From: Cynocephalus volans
Taxonomy: Eukaryota > Chordata > Mammalia > Dermoptera > Cynocephalidae
Assembly (NCBI RefSeq): GCF_027409185.1
Contig: NC_084461.1
Location: forward strand, 143,203,001-143,267,000
Direction of reading: 5' to 3'
Length of the DNA: 64,000 nucleotides
The position numbers and the translations under genes are program-made. The notes beneath the pieces were generated by a model. That model was not told the DNA's origin. It ran no database searches and saw only the letters and a list, made by a program, of their open reading frames with translations. This document shows, in pieces, positions 25,115 to 38,525 of the stretch; within the stretch, counting starts at the first letter, position 1, and every line of letters starts with the position of its first letter.

Positions 25115-25829
25115 TGGTTAAGGGAAAGAGAAAGTAAATTGGGGAAGAGAGGAGAAATAGCAGCCACACTTTACTGAGCTTATTACCAACCTGAAATAAG
25201 ACTGTTAAATTTGTACATACATTTTTCACATCAGACCTCATTTTGCCATTGAAAATCTAAGTTCCCTAATAAAATGAATACTGATGTTAGCCATCATTTC
25301 AATCTTTATTAAAGCATCATTATTTATTTAAACTCAAAGAATAACAAAATAACATATCACCCTTACCATTCAAAGCAAGGAGTAACATAATCAGATATCT
25401 GGTCTACTCTACACAAGGATTCTGGTATCAGGTTATAAAAATGCATTATATTGACTAAAAATAACTCAAAAAAGTATATAAAATTAAAATATAGTGTATA
25501 AACAAAAGATTCTTTATTTTCAAACATTTTTTCAGTAGCTGTCAACCTGTATTTCACTTCAGACAACTCCAATTAATTGTCCCAATGCCATCTAAAAGTC
25601 AAATAGCTCAAAATTGGATATGTTATCCTACTTTTAGCTCAGACCTTCTCCTATTTCTATTTTTACATTTCCTTACTTTTCCCATTTTTACATACACTCA
25701 GTATCCAAGCTAAGAAACTTTAAGTCATACTTCATTTGTTTTTTAATTTGGGATGCATTCAATCAATCACCAAGGTTAATTTCATTGAATTACCACCCAC
25801 TCTCAGTCCATAAGGATTAGGTGGAGATG

Positions 25830-26250
25830 ACTGTATTATTCAGTTCTGAGGCATCCAACTGAACTTAATTGTAGTGGTAAGTCATGACTCCAATTAGCTG
25901 GTCCAATAAAACTCAATCTTAGACTTTTTTTTTTTTTTGAGCTATTAGTAAGGGATAGCCATATTTTCTAGATACTGCTGAGCTGGAAGAATATAAACCT
26001 GGAGCTGCCATTAGTCACCATCCATGATGAGATGGATGTCTGTTGAAAGAAAAGCCAACTGGAGTATATCAGTGATTAACTATGGAAAGGTACATGTCCT
26101 CGATAACATTTCTGAACTCCTAGTTCTATCCATTTCTGATGTTAGCAGATATATCTGAGCTTTTCAGTTCCCTGAGCAAATAAATTTTCCTTTGTTGCAT
26201 CCATTTGAGTTGAGTTCTGTCAATTACAGTGGAAAGAAATCAGAATATTA
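25830..26250 (+). repeat. Possible old LTR remnant
   Basis: The end 'ctgagcaaataaattttcct' followed by 'tttgagttgagttctgtcaa' resembles the polyadenylation and 3' part of old mammalian LTRs ('gccaataaattccctttt...gagttgggtttctgtc'). The family cannot be named with confidence. Confidence 0.4.
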
Positions 26251-26471
26251 CAAGTCAGTAAATGAGGAACTATTATTTTAATTCTTGGAAGCCATTTTCC
26301 AAACCTTGAATACTTATGGTATTTCCTGCTTTCATTATCTCTGTTTGATTCTCCAACATCATTGTTTAGATTATTGTTAAAATTTATATTCCTTTCACCC
26401 TTTGCCTCTGTTTACAGAAGAAGTATTCACGTTTGAACTTTGGTAGTTTTCTTATTGTGCAAAATGAAGAA

Positions 26472-26474
<3 letters not shown>

Positions 26475-26545
<71 letters not shown>
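26475..26545 (+). repeat. (GT)n microsatellite, about 35 units
   Basis: Uninterrupted GT run. Explains the Cys-Val and His-Thr frames on either strand. Confidence 0.98.
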
Positions 26546-26546
<1 letters not shown>

Positions 26547-27429
26547 ATGTGTGGTGTAAGGTGTGGGGAGTTATGCTCCATTTCCTTAAGGGTGCAGTAT
26601 CTACACAGATTATTTGGAGCTCTCTCGCATGGGAGATATGTCTGTTTTCCCCCATTTATTTATTTAGTCAAGGGTTTTTTTTTTTTTTTGTATGTATTAG
26701 CATGGACTCATGGATATTTATTTTATTCTTTGCATTATATTCTGATACTAAACTATTTATTTGGTTGCTCAAGGTGCTCTGGACCTATTACTGGAAAATG
26801 ATAGAGCAAACAAGATCTGGACACTAGGTGTGCTTATTAATACTGAAGTATTATTGCTTCTAAGACCTCTCAATTGACAGAGCAAGAAAATATATGTGTG
26901 CATACTACACTGTGTGTATACATATGTTATGAATATTGCAGCATTTATCTATCCATATCTATATTAAGTTAAATATGAGATAATACTGATGTCTCCAACT
27001 CTAAACTGTTACCATGTGAGTTACCTAGCTTCCTTTCCTTCCTTATCTGTAAACTCCCACTCAGACAGTGAGAAATCTGGCTTCTACAATTCACAGCTGA
27101 TTTACATAACTATTTAATTTCCGTATACATGTATAATGGTTTCTAAACTGTTAGTCACACTCCTGTGTGTGGGGAGGGGAGGCAGGGAATACTTTATGAA
27201 CTAGAGTACAGTGCTTATGTGCAGATCCTTTTACTCATTTCCAAAGTTACTGAAATTGGGAATATTTTCACCCAGGCCTGCAGTGAGGTTGTTTCACACA
27301 TTTGTAATACAGGTTGAGTTTTTTCAGTCTTCATTCCATTCTGAGATCTGCCAAATTTCTAGAGAATTTAATGTAATTGGTGTATATTAAGACTCACCCT
27401 TTCCAGTGTAACTTTCTCTTAATAAAATG
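26546..27429. other. No gene seen
   Basis: AT-rich with a T run near 26676. No recognised repeat. Confidence 0.45.
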
Positions 27430-28835
27430 TCTTGACATAAATTTAAGAAAGAGTGCAAGACTTGTAAACTAAAAAACTATTATTAAAAGAAACAAAATAA
27501 ATTTTAAATATATAGACATTTTATGCTCATAAATAGGAAGGTAATATTAAAATGCCAATAGCCCACAAATTTATCTTCAAATTCTATTCAACCCCTATCA
27601 AAATGTATGCTGAGTCTTTTGAATAAATTGACAAGGTGATGTTAAAATTCAGATGGAAATGCAAGAGACCCAGAATATCCAAAGAAATTTTAAAAAGAGC
27701 AAAGTTGTTAAACTTACACTTCTTGATTTCATATTTTACTACAAAGTTATAGTAATTAATACAGTTTGGTACTAGCATGAGACTAGGCATGCAGATCCAT
27801 GAAACAGAATGAAGAGTCCAGAAATAAAACTTTACAATTATGGTCAATTAATTTGCAACAAGGGTGCCAAGACCATTCAAGGAGGAAAGAATATTCTTTT
27901 CATCAGATAGTGTTGGGACACTGCATACAAAAGAATAAAGTTGCATCCCTACCTCACACTATATATGAAAATTTATCAAAATGGGTTTTAGACCTGAACC
28001 TAAGAATGAAATATGTAAAACTCTTAGGAGAAATCATTGAACTACGTCTTCATACCCTTGGAATAGGCAATTTTTTTTTAGTTATGACGTCAAAAGCATA
28101 TATGACAAAACAAAAACCAGATGAATTGAACTTCATATTTTAAAGTTAATTGAAGTTTACAATTGAATCTTTTTATACTCCATCAAGAAAGTGAAAAGGA
28201 AACACATAGTCTGGAAAAAATATTTCAATATCATGTTTTGATAAGGGTCTTGTAGCCACTATAAATAAAGAACTCTTGCTCTCAACAATAGAAAGAAAAC
28301 AACTTACGCACAAAATGGTGAAAGGATTAGAAGAGACATTTTAATAAAAAAAATAGGTAAATTTCCAATAAACACATGAAAAGATGCTCACAATCATTAA
28401 TTGTTAGAGAAACGAGGATTAAAACCAATGTTATTTGCCACTTCACACACTCTAGGATGACTAAAATAAAAAGATAGAAAGTAACAAATGTTGACAAAGA
28501 TGTGCAAGAATTGGAACTCTCATACATTGCTTGGGGGCAAGGGTTGTAAAATGGTACAGCCACTTAGGAAAAGAGATTGGCAGTTCCTCAAAATGTTAAA
28601 CTTTGGCTTGCCATGTGACCAGCAATTCAACTCCTAGACATGTACTCAAAGGAATTGAAAGCATACATCCACACAATAACCTCTAAACAAATATTCATGG
28701 CAGCATTATTCATAATGGCCCAAAATGGAAACAATTCAAATGTACATTCAATGATGAATGAATAAACAGAATTTTGTATACCATTCAATGGAATGTTATT
28801 CAGCAGCAATAAACAAATGGTTGGATAAATAAATA
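27430..28835 (+). mobile_element. Old L1 LINE, sense, late ORF2 and 3' part
   Basis: Landmarks in L1 order: 'aattcagatggaaatgcaag' (about 27645), 'ctatggtc'-type 'acaattatggtcaattaatt', 'tttagacctgaacctaagaa', 'tgaaaagatgctcacaatca' and 'attcataatggcccaaaatg'. All frames are broken. Confidence 0.85.
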
Positions 28836-29299
28836 AGTGGGGAAGAAAGGAAATTCTTTAATGCAGAAGATTTACAACTAATTTATGTAGATACTAGTCA
28901 CCCAAGGAGGTAAAGCATAACTCTGTACTTTTTAAGTGTGCCCTGCATACATACAGTGACTTCTTTCCATTGAGGACAGTAAGTTTATAGTAGAGAAATA
29001 TGATAAACACTATTTCAGACAGATTTTCAAAGTCATCATTAACAATGATAAAACATGTTGATGGTAGTTACCTTTAATATGAGGTGATGAAAAAGGCACT
29101 TTGTTTTTGGGGGTCTTCCTTCCCAAAATCCATAACACCAGTTTAATCATGAGAAAAAACACCAGACATATGCCAGCTGAGAGATATTTTACACAATATT
29201 TGGCAAGCACTCCTTAAAATCCTTAAGGTTATTGAAAACAAGGAAAATCTTAGAAACTGTCACAGCCAAGAGGAACGTAACAAAACATGGAGATCAAAT
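28836..29299. other. No gene seen
   Basis: Unique AT-rich sequence between two L1 pieces. Confidence 0.4.
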
Positions 29300-29960
29300 G
29301 TAATGTGATATTCTGGATAATATGGACATTTTCACAATGTTAATTCTTCCTCTCCAAGAGCATGGGGTATCTTTCCATCTTCTTGTGTCCTCTTTAATTT
29401 CTTTCAACAGTGGTTTGTAGTTCTCTTCGTAGAGATTTTTCTCATCCTTGGTCAGCTTTATTTCTAAGTATTTTATATTTTTGGTGGCTATTGTAAATGG
29501 GCTAGCTTTCTATATTTCTTTTTCTGCATGTTCACTGGTGGAATATAGAAATGCTACTGACTTTTGTGTGTTGATTTTGTATCCTGCAGCTTTGCTGAAA
29601 TCATTTATCAACTCTAGTAGTTTTTTTATAGAGGCTTTCGGCTGTTCAATATACAGGATCTAATCATCTGCAAAAAGGGACAGCTTGAGTACTTCTTTTC
29701 CAATCTGGATGCCCTTTATTTCCTTCTCTTCTCTGATTGCTCTGGCCAGTATTTCCAACACTATGTTGAATAGGAGTGGCGAAAGTGGGCATCCTTGTCT
29801 AGTTCTTGTTCTTAAGAGAAAAGCTTTGAGCTTTTCCCCATTCAGGATGATATTGGCAGTGGGCTTATCATATATGGCTTTAATTATGTTGAGATACTTT
29901 CCGTCTATTCCTAACTTGTAGAGAGTCTTCATCATGAAGGGTATCATATGTTCTACAAAA
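29300..29960 (-). mobile_element. L1 fragment, antisense, RT region only, no 3' end
   Basis: Closely resembles 55780-56420 of the full-length L1 (RT fingers to palm, including the FADD box near 29690). It ends abruptly at both sides inside ORF2, with no A tail. A 108-codon frame (29660-29983) is the longest left. Useful as a reference: near 29617 it keeps two bases that the full-length copy has lost (see lesions at about 56093). Confidence 0.85.
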
Positions 29961-30954
29961 TTTACTGAGTTTTTACTGACCAAATACTTCCAAATACTGT
30001 AGAATCATGTAAGTACAGCAGGGAGGAGAGTTCTTATTAGCTGACTCAGAAGTGAAGATTTGTGACAGGCATTAAATAGCATGGGGAAGCAAGGTGACCA
30101 GGATTTAGTCAAAGGAGTGATGATTATCAGAGAGCCCTAGTAATTTTGAGCAACATGGATTTAAATGTGTTTATAATTTTTCTGGAGAAAAAATTTTCCT
30201 CCAACAATAAACAGCAACCTGAGAAGGTGTTTGGTGTTTAGAATTGGGTTGTTTGCTTGGCAGGTATGTTAGTTAGATAAACGTGCTATCAAATGAGGGC
30301 TACTGGGTGAGAAAACAGTTTAGACAAGCAAGCTTGTGGTTCCACTGGGGTAGGTAAGAGGGACTAAGAAGAGCTTGTAGACAAAAGGAATCAGAAAGAT
30401 CAAAAGATTGGAAATCTCTGTGACAACAAAGAGTAGAAGTGAAGAGAAGGAGGTGATGAGAACTTGGATGGATGAAGCTTTGTGCTCAGAGAGTAAATAT
30501 GGGTTTAAATGATTTCCGAGGTGAAGTTTCTCTAGAAGTTGAAGGTTCCAGCATGTGATCCTGGAGATAGGTGGTTGAAGTAGAATGAAAGAGAACACTG
30601 TTGAAGTAAAATAAATCTAGGATGAGTCAGTTACATTGACAGTAAAATACCTCATAATTATGACAGACATTTTGGTGTAGGTTAAAGCCGTGCAACATGT
30701 TTTGAAATGAGTAAGGCCAAGTGACTCAAAAGAGAGGAGCTGACTTTAGATTTTCTGTCTTTTCTGTATGCACATATTTGACCTCCAGAAGTCTCCCTCG
30801 CTGTGGCAGTCCTTCATGCTGTTGTCTATTTCTGACTCTCTGCCCTACAGACACATGATAGGATTGTACATCCTGGCTCTCTTAAAAACTTAGATAGTAG
30901 ATTTTAGGTGCAATCAAACTTTTATTATTTCTGTTAGTTTTAGTAATAGTAATA
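29961..30954. other. No gene or clear repeat recognised
   Basis: Purine-rich in parts (about 30340-30600). No exon-like segment. Confidence 0.4.
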
Positions 30955-31160
30955 GAAGCTAAATATTCATTGACTGCTTTCTTGTTAGGTCTGCACTGTA
31001 GCAAGCAATTTAAATGTATTATCTCATTTGAACTTTACAACAGCACTAGGAACTGGAAGCTGTTACTGTCTCTGGCATACAGATGAAGAAGTGAAGGTCC
31101 AAAATGTTTATAACTTAAAGTAGTGGAACAATTTTGAATTCAGGCATTTTTTGAACAGAG
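30955..31160 (-). repeat. MIR fossil, antisense
   Basis: 'gtattatctcatttgaactt', 'tacaacagcactaggaactg' and 'acagatgaagaagtgaaggt' are in reversed MIR order. Confidence 0.75.
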
Positions 31161-31191
31161 AATATTAGGAATAAAAAGGAGTGCGAAGGGG

Positions 31192-31679
31192 TGTTAATTT
31201 TATGCATCAACTTGATGACACGGAGTGCCCAGATATTTGGTTAACCATTTTTCCTACTTGTGTCTGCAAGGGTGTTTCTGGTTAAGATTAGCATTTGAAT
31301 TGGTAGATGAAGTAAATTGGATTACCTTCCCCGAAGTGAGCCATCATCTAATCCATTTGTGGACTGAACAGAACAAAAAGGCAAAATAAAGCAGAATTCA
31401 CTTTCTCTCTCTTTCTCTGCCTGACTGTATTTCAGCTGGGACATCAGTCTTCTGTTCTTGGACTGGAATCTACATCACCAGCTCTCCTGATTCTCAGGCC
31501 TTTGGTCTTTGACTGGAATTATACCACTGATTTTCTTGGATTTCCATCTTGCTGACAGTAGAGAGTGGGACTTCTTGGCTTCCATAATCTTGTGAGCCAA
31601 TTTCTTATAATAAATCTTTCTATATACCTATCTGTCTATTCTATTGGTTCTGTTTCTCTGGAGAACCCTGACTGATACA
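31192..31679 (+). mobile_element. ERVL-type solo LTR (MLT2-like), sense
   Basis: Starts TGTTAATTTTATGCATCAAC and ends 'gagaaccctgactgataca'. Internal landmarks are 'tgcccagatatttggttaac', 'gtgtttctggttaagattag', 'ttgtgagccaatttcttata' and an AATAAA at about 31608. Flanks AAGGGG and AAGAGG may be a decayed duplication. The family name is from memory. Confidence 0.75.
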
Positions 31680-34618
31680 AAGAGGCAACAATTTGTGTAG
31701 GTCTTTTTGCTCCCAGTGTAGATCTCTATTTTTCCCTATTCTTCTACTCCCTCCCTTTCTACCTTCATACAGGGTCTAAGAACATCATTATTTCTTTTAT
31801 TGAGTTTCTAATGTATCTGTCAGGTGGATACTTAGTGGGCTCTACAAAGTAAGACTGATTTAATTAGAATGCTTGAGATTTGTTTCTTTTTCAGCTTTAA
31901 CATTACATTGCCTATAGGTTTCTAAGCAGTTTCTCAGAGCTGTTTCATTTACATATTTATCTATGAGAAGGAATCCACACTAAATAAAATAAGCACATTT
32001 CTGGCAATACAATATTGTACATCTATTGACAAGACATCCTTATAAATAATAGCAAGTGAAGAAATATCAGAGAAATAGGTATATATTATATACACCTTTC
32101 TACTACAGAAAAAAATACAAATCAAATATTGATAAAGTTTCTTTAATAGCATTTATATAGGCTTATATTCTAATCACTCAGACATTGGCACTTCCTAATA
32201 TGTTTGAATGACATTATTTGCTATCAAGTAAAAACATATTTATAGCCCATTAAATAAATTTTTATTAAATATTCAAATTAAGCACTACAATTATGCTATT
32301 TCACTGATGTAAGCAATAAATAAAAGTAAAATTAAAAGAAATGATGTCAAAGAGTGAGGCAAGATGAATGCCTTTTAAAAATTGTTTCTTAGTCTACCAC
32401 ATCAAAAATGGGAATAGAACAGAAATGACAAAAGTTATCCTAATGTTTATTTCGTATTTATTGGGACAACATACTCAGTATGTGTTTATGGCATTTCTGA
32501 TCCAGCTCGTGTTGTACAGAGATGAACTACCTGTTGCTGGATTTTTCTTTTTTTCTTTTGGCGGCTAAAATGAAAGCACTGCTCTTGAATGATAAGATAT
32601 TGTGTGCTAAAGTGAGACTATCTTTTAACTTTCACAAATCTTAAGGCACTTGTGTTTTCAGGACCATCAAATGTCACTGACTGATAGGATCTGACAAATT
32701 ACAAGTAGTTTTTAATGGACTGGTTTGGACATTCTGGGAATTGCATTTTCCTTTGCCATTTTCCTTTTCTTTCTTGACAATCCTTTCTGATGTTCAAATT
32801 CTGCTGCCCCAACATGCTGTGGGTGCTGGAGGTACATAATTAAATTTTTCTCAGTGAATTTTTTGCATAACAAGCTAATCTGGAGTCCCATAAATCTCCT
32901 TCAGATGTGCAAATACATGAAGAGCACTCCAGGAGAGAAGTATAACTGAATCACAATCTTGAATTGCTCATCACACCATGGCTGTTATCTGGTCACATAC
33001 TCGTAGATCTCCCTGAGTATACTTTATTGAAATATTATGCAAGCTTGACCTAACAGTAAAGACTGAAGAAAAAAATGCAACAAAATTCTTCATCCAACTT
33101 GCAGTGTTTCAATCTACTTTATTCTCATGTTAAATATTATTATCTAAAAAATTTTCTATTTATTGTAAAATGACAATTATTGAAAATGTCATCTTTTCAT
33201 GGAATATATGCATATATCCATGCATACATACACACAAACATACATATATATATAAATGGGAAAAATTGAAACAATAAACTGAAGTTTGTTAAGTTACATA
33301 TGCACTCAAGAAATACTTATTAAATACTTATTATGCATCAAACATCATACTAGGTTCTGTTGAAGTTAACTCTTCAACATATCATCTAAATGGGAGTGGG
33401 AAGACCCTTAACAAGGAAGACTTAACTATGATTATAAGTGCACAGTAGAAGTGTTATGTGCTGTGAGAATACATAATTAAATATTCAAGACTACTAATTT
33501 TGGGGAGGAAGTTGGGATAGGTCGATTTAGCTGTGAAACTGACATTTAAACTGCAACTTGGAGTATGCTCTGTAAGTTAATGAGGAATAGGAAGTGTTAT
33601 TCATCGCTAGATCCATTCCTTAGATAAGATAATAAATTCAGAAATTTCTCAGGGGTATGCCTCAGTGGGAAAGACTTTGGGTAATGAATGAAAGCTTAGG
33701 CATCAAATCTGTGAATGTTTAGCAAAACCTTCTACCACCATTACAAATGAGATGTTATTCTGCAGCTAAAGACTGAGACTAAAAAGACTTCTTGAGAAGA
33801 AAACTAGTTCATTGCTTCTATTTCTGTTTCAGCTCTTGTTTCCTCCATAAATCCTTTTTTCATTCTGAATCCCAATAGAGTCTTGAAATAGGATTATGAT
33901 ACAGTGAATGAAGCACTATTTGAACAAAGGCAAATAGTAAACAGGAGACCAGAATATTATAGTTTTGTTGTAGACATAAATCTCAGTTGACAAAGTCTGG
34001 CATGAAATGAAACTTCTTCCTGGCTGATAGTACAGCAATAAGATCTTATGCAGTGCCAAGAAATGGATTCAGGACAAGGAATCTGTTCTCAAGCAACAGT
34101 TCACACAGCTGACAGTGAAATATCATTGTCCCTGTTTGTATGGCCTTCTGAGATCTATCAGTTCTCCATGGCTTCTGTACTATTCCTGGGGACAGACATC
34201 TGCTTGTAGTCCTGTTTGCCTGGCTTACCAAGCCACAATTTCCACCCTGATACCTTGTGTCCCAGGCGGTGTAGCTAGAAAGTAATAACACAGCTCCCTC
34301 CCTTGTGCTTCCCAGAACAACATATATTTCTAAGTTTCCTTATTCCTCTAACCTGGGGGAATCTCTCTGTAATCTGGATGAGATGTCTCTTCTTTCACAT
34401 TGCTTCAAACCATCTTGTTTATGCCTACATTTTCAGGTTTTTCTGAAAATAAAATCTAGAAACTAGTGTATTCTTTTCTTTTTACTTTGCCACAAATTCT
34501 CCTAAGGCAAGGAAGGACAGAATTTGTCACCTGCTTGAAAGCGGGACGGGGTGGGGATATAAAGGTAAAAGGCAAGAAAATAAAACATAAATTAAGATTT
34601 CAAAATACTTTTTAAAGA
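31680..34618. other. No gene; possible ancient repeat at 33300-33600
   Basis: 33300-33600 ('aatacttattatgcatcaaa', then 'gaagtgttatgtgctgtgag') follows the pattern of a common old mammalian repeat but is too diverged to name. A short (AT)/(CA) cluster is at 33205-33255. The remainder is AT-rich unique sequence. Confidence 0.4.
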
Positions 34619-35023
34619 TGCCTTGGGTTGAATGTCTCCTCCCCTTCCATCCCCCAAATTTAATCCTCACTGTAACCATTGAGGGTGGGAAATCCTATTA
34701 TGGTAGTTGAAAGGTTGGGCCTTGAAAAGGTGATTAGATTGTAGGACCATGCCACAGGAATGGATTAATAATGGTTGTCAGGGGTGTGGTTCTGAGAGCT
34801 TTAAAAGAAGAGTAAGTGAAAAGTTAGTGTCTCTGTTCCACCATTTTCTGTCATGTGAGACCCCTGGGTCACTGTCACCACCACCAAGGCCTTCACCAAA
34901 TATGTTCCCTGGACTTTGGACTTCCCAGCTTCTGAAACTGTAAACAATAAATTTTGTTTTATTTGTAAGTCACCCAGTTCCAGTTGCTTATTTTGTTATA
35001 AGCAAGAGAAACAGATTAATACA
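34619..35023 (+). mobile_element. MaLR solo LTR (MST-like), sense
   Basis: From TGCCTTGGGTTGAATGTC to 'acagattaataca', with an AATAAA at about 34947. The ends and interior match, in opposite orientation, the LTR at 36432-36882. Confidence 0.82.
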
Positions 35024-36199
35024 CAAGCAAATATGAAATAAGAGTGGGGTAGAATGGATGATCAAAAATGGAACAAAAACAGATAATTCATTTGTAATGA
35101 ATAAAATTGAGCCTTCAAGTGAGATCCCCATAATATACATTTCCACTTAATTCTGCATCTCTGTATCATTCTGATAATAGCCTGTTTGCATCATGGTTAT
35201 TGTGGTTATTGCATATGTGTCATATTCTTCATTGAGACAGGCAAAATTCCTTGCTTTTCTTGTTGCTTCCCTTTAAAAAAAACATTTCAATACTTGGCAC
35301 ATAATAACTGCCCACTGAATATTTGCTAAACATATTAATGAATGTGAAAAAGGGATATATTAATTACAGCATTTCAAACATATGAATATCAAATAGAAAC
35401 ATTGGGATAGTGATTGAAACAGAGGACAACAGGTAGGCAATAAATTTCATGATGATAGTACCAAGCCATTTTCTTTGAACCTCTGGAATCATATCTAAGG
35501 TCTAGTACATAATAGATATAAAAGCTTGTTGAAATTTTGAAAACACGTGTAGGGTGTTTTCATCATCTAATATTTCAAAACACTCCTCAGGGATATTTGT
35601 GAAATTACATATATGATCTCATTCTCCCTATTGCCACACTTCCAGATCATCTTAAAAAAAGGTACATATCACTGAGAGAGATAGGACATAAAAATTTATA
35701 AATATTTAACAGTCTGTGCTTCAGGCTACAGACTGACAGGTTTTCATTCTCAAGCTGCATTCCCTGGAAAGCAGATTGTGAGACAGAGGTTAGCATGCAG
35801 GTGGTTCAGTAGGAAGTGCTTTTGGGATTACCACCTGTGGAATTAAAGGGATTGGACTGAGGGAGAAGTTGCAATCTCAACAATGGCCTCAGCCAACTGC
35901 ATGGGAGCTCTGGAGGTGGGATCACCCTACAAATGTGTCTCAAGTGCTGGAGAGGAGGCTAGGTATTTGTATCTGTCATTAAATGTGGCTTGCTTCAATA
36001 AAAGTTCATGCTTGGTAAAAAGATTTTTCAACTAAGGGTATTTAGAAGAGGGCTCACAGTACTCACTGCAGCTAAAGAAATAAGTTCCTCAGTCTTAAAA
36101 GGGATTTGTAAGAAGAGGCACATCAAAACATCCATGCATAGTACTTAAGGCAAATGAAACAGCAATGGTGTGAATATAAGCAAAAAAGTCCAAGGAACA
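35024..36199. other. No gene; unclassified repeat-like stretch at 35700-35960
   Basis: 35700-35960 ('attccctggaaagcagattg', 'aacaatggcctcagccaact') resembles a dispersed mammalian repeat I cannot name. The rest is AT-rich. Confidence 0.35.
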
Positions 36200-36609
36200 G
36201 ACTTGAGAGCTCAAATACATTTTTTTTTTCCTCAAGGAAAATAAAAAAAGATTATACGGTGTATATTACAAATCAGTGTGGAAAAATAGAATATTCCACA
36301 CTTGCTCTTAGAACAATTGCATTATAATTAGAAAAATACCATAGATCTTTACTGCTCCTCATTCACAAAGGTGCATTCCAGATAATTGTGGATTTAAATG
36401 GAAAAATTTAAATAGAATAATATATTCCAGATGTATTAGTCTGTTTGTGTTGCTTATAACAGAATACACAGAACTGGGTGATTTATAAAGAAAACAAAGT
36501 TTATTGCTTACAATTTCTGAGCCTGGGAAGTCCAAAGTCCATCTGGTGGTGGCAACAGTGATACAGTGATCCGGGGGTCTCACATTGCAAGATCGTGGAA
36601 GCAGGGAGA

Positions 36610-36645
<36 letters not shown>

Positions 36646-37850
36646 TCTCCTCTTCTTTTACAGCCCTCAGAACCATGCCCTTGACCTCCATTTTTAATCC
36701 ATTCACTACTGCATGATCCTACAATCCAATCACCTCTTCAAGGCTCCACCTTTTAATTACTATAATAGGATTTCTCATCCTCTTACCACTCACGGTGGGG
36801 GCTAAGTTTCTAATACATAAAACTTGGGGAACACAGTTCAAGCTCCAGTAAGTTCTGGAGGGACATAATTCAATCCATTACACCAGATAACTAAGGATTT
36901 AAATACTATAAAACTATCACAAGAAAATTATAGAAAAATTTAACTTATAGGAGGAAATAATTTTTTTACGTAAACTTTGAGGTCACATGTTATTAAGGAA
37001 AAATAGAATAAATTTGAAAACATTAAAATTAAAAAAAAAACCGTATGACAAAGTATACCATAAGCTAAGTAACAGAACAGTGAAAGGCTGGTTGAACATA
37101 TAAAACTAAAGTAGTAACAATATATATGAACGTCTAAGTAATAAAGTGAGTAAAGTCTGTGAACTGGCAATTCAAATATGAAGAAACCCAAACAACCATT
37201 AAACATTAAAGTAAAGCTCAAGTTTATTAGTAATGTGATACAAATTAAAGCAACAATAAGGTAGTGTGTCAAGCCTCTCATGTTATCAAAGAAAAAAAAA
37301 TCTGACAATATCAAGATTAGGTACAAAGAAAATAAAAATTTTCATATAATAATGCTGATGAATTAATGTACTGATAATACAGCTTTGGAAAACAATTTGC
37401 AATATCTAATAAAGGAGAAAACTAACAGAAAATTCTTTAAGGGTATTCTTTACATGTAAAATGAAATAGATGTAAAAGCGTATGCATCATAACATTGTAT
37501 GTGATATAAAAAATTAGAAACAACCCAAGTGAAATGTTTATCCAGAGGGGAATATAAAATTAAATTTTGGTATATAGAGCAAATCTTGAAATAATTTTGA
37601 GTGAAAGAAAGCAAATGACAGATTGATCTAGTAAAATATTATTTTTGTAAGTAAAAAACACATAAAATGTGTGTGTACACACACGCATAGCAAAAATACA
37701 GGAGCATGTACTGTGTTATATATACATATGTTGTATAAAGGTATATAACATAATCAAGATGTTAGTTGCTCTCTTGAGGGAGTAGAGTAGAATGCTGAAG
37801 GAAACAACCAGACTTCAGCTTTATCTGGAAGGCGCTAAACTAATGTGGTT
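36200..37850 (+). mobile_element. Old L1-like LINE remnant, sense, split by an LTR
   Basis: AT-rich sequence in L1 order, e.g. 'aaattagaaacaacccaagt' (about 37511), 'cagaggggaatataaaatta' and a 3' UTR-like 'tcttgagggagtagagtag'. Very diverged. The LTR at 36432-36882 sits inside it. Confidence 0.55.
36432..36882 (-). mobile_element. MaLR solo LTR (MST-like), antisense, 5-bp duplication
   Basis: Starts TGTATTAGTCTGTTTGTG and ends 'caatccattaca'. Target duplication CCAGA at 36427-36431 and 36883-36887. Contains a (GA)n run at 36612-36642. Same LTR family as 34619-35023 in opposite orientation. Confidence 0.9.
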
Positions 37851-38209
37851 CAGTTATTCAGGCCTTTGATGCACTGGGCGCTTTACCTGACTGTCAGGTC
37901 TAGCCTTCCATCAGCACCATGCATAAGAGCTGGATCACCCATATGAGATGACATGGGAATTCTGCAGAATATCTTGAAGATGGTATTGATCCTTGAGAAA
38001 GAATTTCTCATAATTCCCATTGGAATGTGCCTTTCACCAGGCTTCTGCATATATTTGTGCAGATTGTGCCTGGCCCAAAGGCTGAGTGGGCCAGTGACAA
38101 CAGAAATGTGGCCAGCACTCTAAGTATTCAGTCCAGAGAAAGGGGTACTTTGATGTAATTAATATGCCTGGAGGGAGTTCTCTGCCTGTGACAAACCTCT
38201 TAGTTGGCC
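37851..38209. other. No gene seen
   Basis: Unique sequence of average GC. No recognised repeat. Confidence 0.4.
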
Positions 38210-38525
38210 AATGTAACATTCATTCCCAACACTCATTCTCCTTGGCCACACACATTGTAGAGAATGGCCATGTGACTCAATTCTTCGGTTGAATGCAGAT
38301 ATGATGGCTGAAACTGGGGCAGCCAACTTGTAACCACAAGGTCAGGCAATATGAAGTATAAAGACGTCAGCTCTGGTATCTCTCAGCTGCCAAAGCCAGG
38401 AGCTGCCTATCTCCATACTTTTTTCTAATGTGAGAAATATAAGCCATTTTGTTTCACTACTGCAGGCTGGATTTTCTGTTTTTATACTTAACAGAATAAT
38501 ATGAATTCCTTACTGATACAGTACC
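38210..38525 (+). repeat. Possible old LTR 3' part
   Basis: 'gtgagaaatataagccattt' and the end 'ttccttactgataca' resemble the end of MaLR/ERVL LTRs. The start cannot be placed. Confidence 0.4.

Noticed and set aside
26384-26827. Cys-Val and His-Thr rich frames
   Set aside because: Translation of the (GT)n microsatellite.
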